A DNA stretch of 64,000 nucleotides from Salaquimonas sp. (GTDB lineage: Bacteria; Pseudomonadota; Alphaproteobacteria; Rhizobiales; Rhizobiaceae), in assembly GCA_022340185.1 (NCBI GenBank), contig JAJDOK010000032.1, positions 1 through 64,000 of the forward strand. Reading direction: 5' to 3'. The translations under genes were made by a program, and so were the position numbers. The notes beneath the pieces were generated by a model. That model searched no databases. It saw only the letters and a list, made by a program, of their open reading frames with translations, and was not told where the DNA came from. Shown in pieces: positions 40,468-48,510 of the stretch (position 1 is its first letter; the number at the start of each line of letters is the position of its first letter).

Positions 40468-41112
40468 TCAGGCTTTGCCGATTTCGACGCGACCCGGCAC
40501 CAGCCAGCTCATCAGGACGCCATAAGGCACGAGCATGACCAGCCCGATCAGGATCTTGACGCAGAAATCGCCGAACGCCAGCGACACCCACAATGGCGCC
40601 TCTCCACCAAAATAGGGAACGGGGAAACCGAGTGAGCCGTCTTCCATGCCGGTCATTGCGTCGAGAAAGGCGAAGCGTGCCGAAAAGGCGATGCCGAAGA
40701 ACAGCACCGTGTCGAGCACCGAACCGAACATCGTCGAGACGAAAGGTGCCTGCCACCATGCCCTGCGCCGCAGGCCGTTGAATACCTGCGTGTCGAGAAG
40801 CTGGGCGCACAGGAAAGCCGTTCCCGATGCGATCGCGATGCGCGGCGTCGCGAGCCATACCGAGATGACAACCGCCAGCACGAAACCGGCATAGACCGTG
40901 AGCCTTGCCGCCTTGACGCCGAGCCTGCGATTGGTGAGATCGTTGATGAGGAAGGCGACCGGATAGGTGAACGCGCCCCAGGTCAGAACGTCCTTCAGCC
41001 CGAAATGGGCGAACGGGAACTGGACGAGATAGTTCGACGCGGCGACGATTGTCGCCATGGCGAGTACGAACGGGAAGATGGCGCGAAGGCGCGCAATAAC
41101 GGAGCGTTCCAT
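40468..41112 (-). CDS. queuosine precursor transporter, VUT family (YhhQ-like)
   Basis: This 214-residue integral membrane protein has about six hydrophobic segments and the family motifs FTYPVAFLINDLTNRRLG and VKILIGLVMLVPYG. YhhQ-type transporters import 7-cyano-7-deazaguanine (preQ0) or preQ1 for tRNA queuosine. The ATG at 41112 is preceded by AGGA and seven A, and lies within a segment that resembles a preQ1-I riboswitch (41109-41138). That RNA match and the transporter assignment support each other. It is downstream of rpmB on the same strand, beyond the rpmB terminator. Confidence 0.92.
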   Translation of the reverse strand: MERSVIARLRAIFPFVLAMATIVAASNYLVQFPFAHFGLKDVLTWGAFTYPVAFLINDLTNRRLGVKAARLTVYAGFVLAVVISVWLATPRIAIASGTAFLCAQLLDTQVFNGLRRRAWWQAPFVSTMFGSVLDTVLFFGIAFSARFAFLDAMTGMEDGSLGFPVPYFGGEAPLWVSLAFGDFCVKILIGLVMLVPYGVLMSWLVPGRVEIGKA

Positions 41113-41138
41113 TTTTTTATCCTGGGTTATGGCACCAG
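41109..41138 (-). promoter_or_regulatory. candidate preQ1-I riboswitch controlling the VUT transporter
   Basis: On the minus strand CTGG (41138-41135) pairs with CCAG (41125-41122), enclosing the loop TGCCATAAC; an A-rich tail GATAAAAAAATGG follows. In the tail ATGG (41112-41109) can pair with CCAT of the loop (41132-41129) to form an H-type pseudoknot. The layout closely follows the Thermoanaerobacter preQ1 aptamer (CTGGG, loop ending TAAC, CCCAG, A-rich tail). Cytosine 41126 would be the ligand-pairing base. The ribosome-binding site AGGA (41123-41120) overlaps the stem and the start codon lies in the pseudoknot, so ligand should block translation. Confidence 0.72.
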
Positions 41139-41142
41139 CATG

Positions 41143-41169
41143 AAAAAGGCACCCGAAAAGCCGGGTGCC
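41143..41169 (-). terminator. Rho-independent terminator of rpmB
   Basis: On the minus strand GGCACCCG (41169-41162), a six-base loop and CGGGTGCC (41155-41148) form an 8-bp perfect stem followed by TTTTT. It starts 24 bases after the rpmB stop. The preQ1-like aptamer begins only four bases beyond the T-run. Confidence 0.85.
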
Positions 41170-41192
41170 CGGTGAAATCGTTGCAGACCGCC

Positions 41193-41489
41193 TTAAGCGG
41201 TCGCGGCTTCGGCCAGCTTCTTGGCGATCTGCTTCTTCAGAATGGTCGCCTTCTGCGACAGGTCGCGCTCCTTTGCCGCCATCAGGAAGGCATCGAGCCC
41301 GCCGCGATGTTCGACCGAACGAAGCGCACTGGCGGAAATCCGCATGCGCACGCGCTGGTTCAGCGCATCGCTCATCAGCGTAACATTGACGAGATTGGGC
41401 AGGAAGCGGCGACGCGACCGGTTGTTCGCGTGGCTCACATTGTTGCCGTAAAGGACCGCCTTGCCGGTCAGTTCGCAGCGCCTGGACAT
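41193..41489 (-). CDS. rpmB: 50S ribosomal protein L28
   Basis: L28 is a structural protein of the large ribosomal subunit. The 98-residue protein begins [20 protein letters not shown] and has the family block [19 protein letters not shown] and [19 protein letters not shown], with the alphaproteobacterial C-terminal extension ending [10 protein letters not shown] strong terminator follows. The VUT transporter lies beyond on the same strand. Upstream (41490-41727) I see no gene; it should hold the promoter. Confidence 0.97.
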   Translation of the reverse strand: MSRRCELTGKAVLYGNNVSHANNRSRRRFLPNLVNVTLMSDALNQRVRMRISASALRSVEHRGGLDAFLMAAKERDLSQKATILKKQIAKKLAEAATA

Positions 41490-41727
41490 CGTATCATCCT
41501 TCGAAAATTCGGTTCACCTCGAAGGTCTCGCCGCCTGCCGTTCTGCTGGATTTCCAGCATCTGCAACGAAATCGCGGCCTGTCCGGCCGCGCGCAACGTC
41601 ATCCCTTCGGGAAAAGTCGGTTGTCTATAGTGTCGCCCGCCTTTTCAGTCAAGCTGTGTAAGTCAGGCATTATCGATCAGGCATCGCCCGAGCCTGACTT
41701 GACCGCCGCATTAATTGGTCGCTAGGC

Positions 41728-42048
41728 ATGGATGACCCACGGACGAAGCTGATGCCGCCACGCCCCGCACCTCATTTTGTCACTGGCCTCGACACGCTCG
41801 AAAGCGAATTGCTCGCCGAAAAGGCCGCCGCGCTCGGCCGCTCTGCCGAGGCCGCCAAGTGCGCACTCACAAAACTGAAAACCTGTCACGAGCGAGACGA
41901 AGCTCGCGCCCGCCTGCTGAAATCAGCCGCGCGTGCCGTGCATCACTATTTCATCCAGCGTGAATTATGCGGACTGCGCCGCCATGACGACGCAATCCGC
42001 AATCTTGCCATTCCCCGCGAAGTCCTGGTCCGCCTCGGGGCCAGTTAA
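41728..42048 (+). CDS. small conserved protein, resembles DUF6665
   Basis: This 106-residue protein is mostly helical, with HFVTGLDTLESELLAEKAAALG, a coiled middle and HHYFIQRELCGLRRHDDAI followed by PREVLVRLGAS. The pattern is like a rhizobial family I know as DUF6665, of unknown function, but this identification comes from memory of the motif LxxLExELxxE and REACGL. No catalytic motif, signal peptide or membrane segment is visible. It stands alone, divergent from rpmB. Confidence 0.65.
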   Translation: MDDPRTKLMPPRPAPHFVTGLDTLESELLAEKAAALGRSAEAAKCALTKLKTCHERDEARARLLKSAARAVHHYFIQRELCGLRRHDDAIRNLAIPREVLVRLGAS

Positions 42049-42133
42049 GTAAATCCAGGAAAATGCCTGCCCCGGAGGTGATCCGGGGTGGATACCGGTT
42101 TTCCGCCCGGATTTGGGTTAGATAGTATCCAGC

Positions 42134-42670
42134 TTATTTCGGCGCATCTGCCGCCGTCGCACCAGGCGGCAGGACGCGGAACATGAAGGTGCTGACTTCC
42201 TCGCCCACACCGAACGGACCCGGGACCTCATGTTTCACCGGCTTCAGGCTTTGCAGAAAGAGCGCGATGGCCCGCACATCTTCATCCGTCAGTTGCGCGA
42301 TGGCGTGATAGGGCATGATCGGGGCAAGCATGCGCCCATCCGGCCGCTCTCCCGTCGTCAGTACATGCACGATTTCGTCGGTCGACCAGTTGCCAAGGCC
42401 GGTTTCCTTGTCCGGCGTCAGGTTGCGGCCAACGAACGCGCCAAGACCTGGCATCTCGAAACCGACGTCGGATCCGCCGAGATAGCGGTCCATGTCCGGA
42501 TTGCCGAGAAAATAGCCGGGCGTGTGGCAATCGGTACAGCCGCCGAGCGTCACCAGATATTTGCCGCGCGCCACCTGCGCCTCGTCGGCAAACGCCGTCC
42601 CGCCGATTGCGCTCATGCACGACACGAAAAGCGCCGCCATTGCTGGCGCGCGCAACGCATTCAACCTCAT
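42134..42670 (-). CDS. c-type cytochrome, periplasmic
   Basis: This 178-residue protein has a signal peptide ending at GGTAFADE (about residue 29) and one class I cytochrome c domain with the haem-binding motif GCTDCHT (about residue 45) and a likely axial methionine in APIMPYHAIAQLTDEDV. The DEVVHVLTTGERPDG-like segment (here TDEIVHVLTTGERPDG) is typical of cytochrome c subunits that accept electrons from periplasmic dehydrogenases. No dehydrogenase gene is adjacent, so the partner is unknown. Confidence 0.9.
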   Translation of the reverse strand: MRLNALRAPAMAALFVSCMSAIGGTAFADEAQVARGKYLVTLGGCTDCHTPGYFLGNPDMDRYLGGSDVGFEMPGLGAFVGRNLTPDKETGLGNWSTDEIVHVLTTGERPDGRMLAPIMPYHAIAQLTDEDVRAIALFLQSLKPVKHEVPGPFGVGEEVSTFMFRVLPPGATAADAPK

Positions 42671-42902
42671 GGATACCTCCCCTAGAATGAAATCACCTGA
42701 CAGTTTCGGGCGGCCCCGTAATCATTCCCGCGCAAACATGATCTGCTCGAACGGGTTATTTGGCAAGCCGCCGCCAAGTGCGCGGCGCAAAATATCCGGT
42801 TCAGCCTGCGTTCAGGCTCGCCCTGCCAGGAAGGGCACTATAAAGGACCGCAATGCCGCCCCAGTGGTGTGGGAATCTGCGGCGAATCGGGAGTTGTCGG
42901 CC

Positions 42903-43727
42903 ATGAAACCCGTGAAACTGTCCACCATTGCCGTGTTTGCGGCCTGCGCCGCATCGAGCGCCATTGCGCCGGCGAAAGCGGAGATGATTGAACACAAGAC
43001 GGTGTTCGACGTGAAGTTCGGCATTCTGTCGATCGGTAAGGCGACCTTCGACATCCGCTTCGACAAGGACCGCTATATCCTCGACATGAACGGCAAGACC
43101 GTCGGCGTCGCAGAGATGGTCGCCCCCGGCTCCGGCGAGGTCGAGAGCGAGGGTCGTATCGGCGACAACGGTGTCGTCGCCGAAAAGCACGAGGTCGTCT
43201 TCCACGACAAGAAAAAGGACAAGGACAAGAAGCTGGAAATGAGCTTCAAGGATGGCGGGGTCGAAAGCGTCAAGCTCGACCCTGACAAGCACAAGGACAA
43301 GAGCGGGCCGAAATGGGTGCCGATCAGCGCCGATCAGCTACGCTCGGTCATCGATCCGGCATCGAGCATCATCGTACCGGTCGAATGGAGCCACGCCAAC
43401 GACCCCAAGGCCGTTTGCGACCGCCAGCTCAACGTCTATGACGGCGACACACGCTTCGACATCCAGTTGAAATACAAGTCGACCAAGCCGATCTCGACGA
43501 AGGGCTACAAGGGCTATGCCTATGTCTGCTCGCTTCGCTACATCCCTGTCGCCGGCCACAAGAAGAAGCAGCGCAATATCGAGTATATGAGCCATAACAA
43601 GGACATGGAGATCTGGCTAGCGCCGATGGCCAAGACCAATCTCTACACCCCGATCCGCATCGAGGTTCCGACCTGGGTCGGCACCTTCTCGGCCCTGCCC
43701 GACTATTTCGGCGTGGTATCGCGTTAA
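42903..43727 (+). CDS. DUF3108 domain-containing protein, exported
   Basis: This 274-residue protein has a signal peptide (MKPVKLSTIAVFAACAASSA, cleavage near AKAEM) and a DUF3108-type beta-rich domain, with FDVKFGILSIGKATFDIRF at the N-terminus and KGYAYVCSLRYIPVAGHKK near the C-terminus. A very basic and acidic segment rich in Lys and Asp (about 95-150) lies in the middle. Function is unknown; the fold suggests a periplasmic or outer-membrane binding protein. The open frame extends upstream, but ATG 42903 with GGGAG at 9 bases gives a clean signal peptide. Confidence 0.82.
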   Translation: MKPVKLSTIAVFAACAASSAIAPAKAEMIEHKTVFDVKFGILSIGKATFDIRFDKDRYILDMNGKTVGVAEMVAPGSGEVESEGRIGDNGVVAEKHEVVFHDKKKDKDKKLEMSFKDGGVESVKLDPDKHKDKSGPKWVPISADQLRSVIDPASSIIVPVEWSHANDPKAVCDRQLNVYDGDTRFDIQLKYKSTKPISTKGYKGYAYVCSLRYIPVAGHKKKQRNIEYMSHNKDMEIWLAPMAKTNLYTPIRIEVPTWVGTFSALPDYFGVVSR

Positions 43728-43838
43728 GGGGAATCGAAAACGGCGCTGGAAAGCAGCCGCCACAATCGTTAAATGTGGGGAACGCAGCTTCACGAGCGGC
43801 GCAAACCCATTTTTGTAAACCGGTTCTGTTTCCCCCTG

Positions 43839-46800
43839 ATGGCTTCCAGCGTTTCCTCCAGACCGTCCGCCGACGGGCGCGGCGTCCTTGCCGTTCTGGG
43901 TCCCACCAACACCGGCAAGACCCACCTCGCCATCGAGCGCATGGTGGCGCATTCGAGTGGCCTGATCGGCCTGCCGTTGCGCCTGCTTGCCCGCGAAGTA
44001 TACGAGCGCGTCGCCGAAAAGGTCGGCGTGGCCAATGTTGCTCTGGTCACCGGCGAGGAGCGGATCAATGCCGATGGCAAGGCGCGCTTCACCGTCTCCA
44101 CTGTCGAGGCCATGCCCGACCAGACGGACGCCGCCTTCGTCGCCATCGACGAGGTCCAGCTCGCCGCCGATCCCGAACGCGGCCATGTCTTCACCGACCG
44201 GCTGATGAATCTGCGTGGTCGCGAAGAGACGATGTTGCTTGGTGCCGCCACCATTCAGCACGCGCTGCAGAATCTGTTGCCCGGTGTCGATGTCATCACC
44301 CGCCCGCGCATGTCCATGCTCACCTGGGCAGGACAGAAGAAAATCACCCGCCTGCCGCAGCGAAGCGCCATCGTCGCCTTTTCCACCGACGAGGTCTACG
44401 CCATCGCGGAACTGATCCGTCGTCAGCGCGGTGGTGCAGCCGTGGTGCTCGGTTCGTTGAGCCCAAGGACCCGCAACGCCCAGGTCCAGCTCTATCAATC
44501 GGGCGACGTCGACTTCCTCGTCGCTACCGACGCCATCGGCATGGGGCTCAATCTCGACCTCGACCATGTCGCCTTCGCCCAGGACCGAAAGTTCGACGGC
44601 TTCTCCCAGCGCCGGCTCACGCCCGCCGAGATGGGCCAGATCGCCGGCCGCGCCGGCCGCCATATCCGCAACGGCACCTTCGGCGTAACCGGCCAGGTTC
44701 CGCCGTTCGACGATGAACTGGTCGAACGCCTCGAAACGCACAATTTCGATCCCGTCAAGGTGCTGATCTGGCGCAACCGCAATCTGTCCTTTGCCTCGCT
44801 CGAGGATTTGCGTGCCTCGCTGGAAGCTGCTTCCGACAGCAGGCTTTTAATGAAATCGTTTCCGGCGCCCGATCTCGTCGCGCTCGCCAATCTGGCGCGT
44901 GATGCGGAGATCGCCGGGCTGTGCAATGCGGAAACCGACATACGTCTGTTATGGGATGTTTGTCAGATACCCGATTATCGCAAGATTTCGCCAGGTGAAC
45001 ATGCCGGCCTCCTCGGCAATGTCTTCGTCGATATCGCCCGTCTTGGTCGTATTCGCGAAGACTGGTTCGCCCGGCAGGTGGCGATGACCGACCGCACCGA
45101 TGGCGACATCGACGCCCTGTCGGCGCGCATCGCCCATGTCAGGACCTGGACCTACCTGTCGCACCGCGATGGCTGGCTTGAAGACGCCGCTCACTGGCAG
45201 GAAGCCACCAGGCAGATCGAGGACAGGCTCTCCGATGCCTTGCATGAGAGCTTGACGAAACGGTTCATTGACCGCAGGACAAGCGTCCTGATGAAGCGTC
45301 TCAGGGAAAACGCGATGCTGGAAGCTGAAATCAGTTCCGAAGGCGATGTGGTCGTCGAAGGTCATCATGTCGGCCACCTGATGGGATTCAGGTTCACCCC
45401 GGACAGTGCTGCTTCCGGCCCGGACGCCAAGGCGGCGACGGGCGCTGCGATGAAGGCGCTTGCCGCCGAGATCGCCAAACGCGCCGAACGGCTGGGCGCC
45501 GCACCCAATGGCGATATAGCGCTCGGCGCCGATGCGACCTTGCGCTGGATCGGCGAACCGGTGGCCAAGCTCACCGCCGGTGACGACACCCTGCATCCGC
45601 GCGTCGTCCTGCTTGCCGACGAGCAACTGACCGGCGCACCGCGCGAGGCCGTGGCCAACCGGCTGGAGCGTTGGGTGGCGAACCATATCACCACGCTGTT
45701 GAAACCGCTGATCGATCTTTCCACCGACGAGGCGCTGACGGGCATGGCTCGCGGCCTCGCCTTTCGCCTGGTCGAGGCGCTTGGCGTTCTCGACCGCCGC
45801 GATGTCGCGTCCGACGTGCAGGCGCTCGACCAGAACACGCGTGCGGGCCTGCGCCGCCACGGCGTACGCTTCGGCGCCTACCACATCTTCATTCCCGCGC
45901 TGCTGAAGCCCGCGCCGACCGAACTGATCGGCCTGCTATGGGGGCTGAAGAAGGGTGACACTGATATTCCCGGTCTGGCCGAACTGCCTGCCATGCTGGC
46001 CGCCGGGCGAACTTCCTTTCCCGCCGAAGCGGGCATCGACCGCGAGGTCTACCGTCTGTGCGGTTTCCGCCTGCTCGGCCCAAAGGCGGTGCGTATCGAC
46101 ATTCTCGAACGCCTCGCCGACCTGATCCGTCCCGCACTCGCCTGGCGTCCCGGCGCCGACGCGCCGCCCTCCGGCAATATCCCGGACGGCGCTGTCGACG
46201 GGCGCAGCTTCATCGCCACACCAGCCATGCTGTCGATCCTCGGCGCAACGCATGAGGATATGGAACTGATCCTGAAAGGCCTCGGCTATAGTGGCGAAAC
46301 CAGGCCGGAAGCCGAAGTCCTCGCCATGCTTCCGAAGCCAGCCGCACCGGAGGCACCTGCGTCGGCAGCGGAGGGAGATGCTGTCGAAGCTGCGACGCCC
46401 GCTGAGCCTGCGGCAGAACCGCCGCAACAATCCGCCGAGGAAGCTGTTCAGCAGACGGCCGAAACCGAAACGGCGGCGGAAACCCGGCCCGCAGCCGAGG
46501 CAGTATCCGCGACCGAGGAAGCACCCGGCATCGGGGAGGCAACGCCAAGCGAAGCGGCACCCGACACTGAAGCCGGCGTGCAGGCGCCTTCCGAAGAGGC
46601 GGAACCCCTCAAAACGATCACGCTGTGGCGTCCCGCACGCCACGGTCGCCGTGACGAGGGTCGCCGCGATGACCGATCGACCCGCAATGCGAGGCAACGC
46701 GCGCAACACGCCGATGGTCAACATGACGGTCAGCATCGCAACAAGCACCGTGGCAATGGCCCGAAAAAGGGCCCCGGAAAAGGCAAGCATTTCGACAACC

Positions 46801-46919
46801 GGAACGAAACCGGCGGCAAGAATGCGAAGCGGCCGGAGAGGTCCCGCCCGATCGATCCGGATTCACCCTTCGCTAAGCTGGCGCAGTTGAAGGCCGAACT
46901 CGAAAAACGCGATGGCTGA
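43839..46919 (+). CDS. SUV3-like superfamily II RNA helicase
   Basis: This protein of about 1,026 residues resembles mitochondrial SUV3. It has Walker A GPTNTGKTHLAIERM, a DEVQ box in AIDEVQLAADPERGH, then VATDAIGMGLNLDLDHVAF and AEMGQIAGRAGRHI of the second RecA-like domain, and a SUV3 C-terminal helical region. After about residue 835 the chain becomes low-complexity, rich in Ala, Glu and Pro, then strongly basic (RHGRRDEGRRDDRSTRN), a likely RNA-binding tail. SUV3 unwinds RNA for degradation in mitochondria; the bacterial substrate is unknown. The last 8 bases overlap the S4 gene. Start assignment (ATG 43839) is uncertain; ATG 43773 adds 22 residues. Confidence 0.9.
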   Translation: MASSVSSRPSADGRGVLAVLGPTNTGKTHLAIERMVAHSSGLIGLPLRLLAREVYERVAEKVGVANVALVTGEERINADGKARFTVSTVEAMPDQTDAAFVAIDEVQLAADPERGHVFTDRLMNLRGREETMLLGAATIQHALQNLLPGVDVITRPRMSMLTWAGQKKITRLPQRSAIVAFSTDEVYAIAELIRRQRGGAAVVLGSLSPRTRNAQVQLYQSGDVDFLVATDAIGMGLNLDLDHVAFAQDRKFDGFSQRRLTPAEMGQIAGRAGRHIRNGTFGVTGQVPPFDDELVERLETHNFDPVKVLIWRNRNLSFASLEDLRASLEAASDSRLLMKSFPAPDLVALANLARDAEIAGLCNAETDIRLLWDVCQIPDYRKISPGEHAGLLGNVFVDIARLGRIREDWFARQVAMTDRTDGDIDALSARIAHVRTWTYLSHRDGWLEDAAHWQEATRQIEDRLSDALHESLTKRFIDRRTSVLMKRLRENAMLEAEISSEGDVVVEGHHVGHLMGFRFTPDSAASGPDAKAATGAAMKALAAEIAKRAERLGAAPNGDIALGADATLRWIGEPVAKLTAGDDTLHPRVVLLADEQLTGAPREAVANRLERWVANHITTLLKPLIDLSTDEALTGMARGLAFRLVEALGVLDRRDVASDVQALDQNTRAGLRRHGVRFGAYHIFIPALLKPAPTELIGLLWGLKKGDTDIPGLAELPAMLAAGRTSFPAEAGIDREVYRLCGFRLLGPKAVRIDILERLADLIRPALAWRPGADAPPSGNIPDGAVDGRSFIATPAMLSILGATHEDMELILKGLGYSGETRPEAEVLAMLPKPAAPEAPASAAEGDAVEAATPAEPAAEPPQQSAEEAVQQTAETETAAETRPAAEAVSATEEAPGIGEATPSEAAPDTEAGVQAPSEEAEPLKTITLWRPARHGRRDEGRRDDRSTRNARQRAQHADGQHDGQHRNKHRGNGPKKGPGKGKHFDNRNETGGKNAKRPERSRPIDPDSPFAKLAQLKAELEKRDG

Positions 46920-47304
46920 CGCTGCCGCGGGCGAAAGCTCCATTCGGTTGGACAAATGGCTTTGGCACGCCAGGGTGGTGCGCACCCGCACACTGGCAAA
47001 AAAGCTGGTCGAGGCCGGCAAGGTCCGGCTGAACCGCGCCAAGGTCCATTCGGCCAGCCACGGTGTCAGAGTGGGCGATGTTCTGACCATCGTCCTGCCG
47101 CGCGCCGTTCTCGTTTACGAAATCGTCGGCATTGCCGAACGCCGTGAATCGTTTGCAGAGGCGAGCAAACTCTATGTCGATCTCAGCACGCCGTCGGACG
47201 CACCCGAATCTGGAACAACCAGACCACCCGACGCACCCAACCTCAAACGCCCCGAAGGCCGCGAGCGGCGCCTGGCGCGTCGCCTTGCCGGCAAACCTGG
47301 GTAA
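46912..47304 (+). CDS. S4 domain RNA-binding protein (Hsp15/HslR-like)
   Basis: This 130-residue protein has an S4 domain at the N-terminus, SSIRLDKWLWHARVVRTRTL with KLVEAGKVRLNRAKV, as in Hsp15, which binds stalled 50S subunits carrying nascent chains. A Pro-rich and Arg-rich tail follows (RPEGRERRLARRLAGKPG). Its start overlaps the helicase 3' end by 8 bases in a different frame, so the two are co-translated. The pairing of an RNA helicase with an S4 protein suggests a shared role in RNA or ribosome quality control, which is inference. Confidence 0.9.
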   Translation: MADAAAGESSIRLDKWLWHARVVRTRTLAKKLVEAGKVRLNRAKVHSASHGVRVGDVLTIVLPRAVLVYEIVGIAERRESFAEASKLYVDLSTPSDAPESGTTRPPDAPNLKRPEGRERRLARRLAGKPG

Positions 47305-47739
47305 GCGCTACCTCAAGTCGCGCTTTTCGTGGGTAATTCGTTCTTGAAGCACCGGTTTAAAAGTTTTACCGACTTGTCGCGTTTGCATCCTCCCCGGAGC
47401 GAAGAGCTTTTCCAGTGAATATTGGATCATTCTGACGGAGCGAATTTGTGACAAGATCAAGGAAAGGCCCGCAGGGCGTATCGGTTGATACGGCCAAGGG
47501 GATTTTCGCCGATATTGGCGCCAAAGCGCCCGTCCCTCCGGGTTTCCGATTGTCGGGCACGCGAACCCGGATGTTTCCGGGTTCGGTCCCAAGCGAATCC
47601 AGATCGGGCGCACTCGATCTGGGGTGGCGAACCGGTCTTGCCCGATGCGAAGGCATCGCGCTGTACCCGTTTCACCACCGGCTCACACGCGCCAATCGAG
47701 AAACGGAATTGACCTAATGCTCACTGGAAGCGCTTTAAA
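47305..47739. other. structured intergenic region with five hairpins before fdxA
   Basis: No convincing gene lies here, though an 89-codon frame from GTG 47448 stays open. Five perfect stems follow each other: 47478-47491 (GTATC/GATAC), 47517-47530 (GGCGC/GCGCC), 47562-47585 (9-bp stem CGAACCCGG), 47599-47622 (8-bp stem CCAGATCG) and 47643-47658 (CGATGC/GCATCG). Such density suggests a structured RNA or palindromic mosaic repeat; the symmetry does not reveal the strand. No promoter or T-run could be assigned confidently. Confidence 0.5.
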
Positions 47740-48081
47740 ATGACCTACATCGTCGATGACAAGTGCATTAAGTGCAAATACATGGACTGCGTGGAAGTCT
47801 GCCCGGTCGACTGCTTCTACGAAGGTGAAAACATGCTTGTCATTCACCCCGACGAATGCATCGACTGTGGTGTCTGCGAACCCGAATGCCCGGCAGAGGC
47901 GATCAAGCCGGATACCGAGCCGGGTCTTGAGAAGTGGCTCCAGCTGAACGCCGAATACGCCGAGAAATGGCCGAATATCACGGTCAAACGGGACCCGCCC
48001 GCCGATGCCAAGGAATTCGACGGCGTCGAAGGCAAATTCGAGAAATATTTCTCGGCCGAACCGGGAGAAGGCGATTCCTGA
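47740..48081 (+). CDS. fdxA: 7Fe ferredoxin FdxA
   Basis: This 113-residue ferredoxin carries a [3Fe-4S] and a [4Fe-4S] cluster. The cysteine pattern is visible in [18 protein letters not shown] and [12 protein letters not shown], and the C-terminal extension [18 protein letters not shown] is typical of the FdxA group of alphaproteobacteria. It transfers electrons in housekeeping reactions; the partner is unknown. It follows the S4 gene after the hairpinned region and precedes carD, the usual order in rhizobia. Confidence 0.95.
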   Translation: MTYIVDDKCIKCKYMDCVEVCPVDCFYEGENMLVIHPDECIDCGVCEPECPAEAIKPDTEPGLEKWLQLNAEYAEKWPNITVKRDPPADAKEFDGVEGKFEKYFSAEPGEGDS

Positions 48082-48510
48082 CACCGGAATCACGCCGGCG
48101 CGGTACATATGTCCTGTCGGTGATAGCCTGTCCATTTCCTTTCGCGCCTGCGAGAGGAAATTGATTTTTTCATATTTTTGCGTTATATTGACGGGATTGG
48201 CGGAATTTGGCCGGCAAATCTGACAGTCAGGCGGCCTTGATTAGAGGAAAGTCACCCTCCCGAATTGAATCCAGCGCTTCGACGGCAAGGCAGCTTGCCC
48301 AGGATATCTTCCACTACGGTCTTATTCCGGCGCGCGGCAATTCGGATTCTGAATGAATATAAACGCGCAACGTCACTGGCGTCGTTATCGATGTGTGGCA
48401 CCGATCGCGATCCGGCCTTTGAAGGGCCCGCGAACCGGAATGCCTGCAACGATGTCCGTCCTGCGGCGATTGCGTTTCGATGCGGCGGATCAACAGGGAG
48501 TACAGTGTAA
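48082..48510 (+). other. intergenic region fdxA-carD
   Basis: Apart from the promoter at 48161-48189 I see no gene in this 429-base stretch. The part between that promoter and carD would form a leader of about 315 bases; short inverted repeats (for example GGCA-GCT-TGCC near 48286-48296) occur but no T-run follows. A GGGAG precedes carD by about 11 bases. Confidence 0.4.
48161..48189 (+). promoter_or_regulatory. candidate sigma-70 promoter for carD
   Basis: TTGATT (48161-48166) and TATATT (48184-48189) are separated by 17 bases in an AT-rich island that stands out from the GC-rich surroundings. It points toward carD, leaving a leader of roughly 315 bases. Confidence 0.5.

Noticed and set aside
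47448..47717. Possible 89-residue protein before fdxA
   Set aside because: The frame begins at GTG without a clear ribosome-binding site and its sequence is dominated by the strong inverted repeats, so a structured non-coding region is more likely. Not fully excluded.
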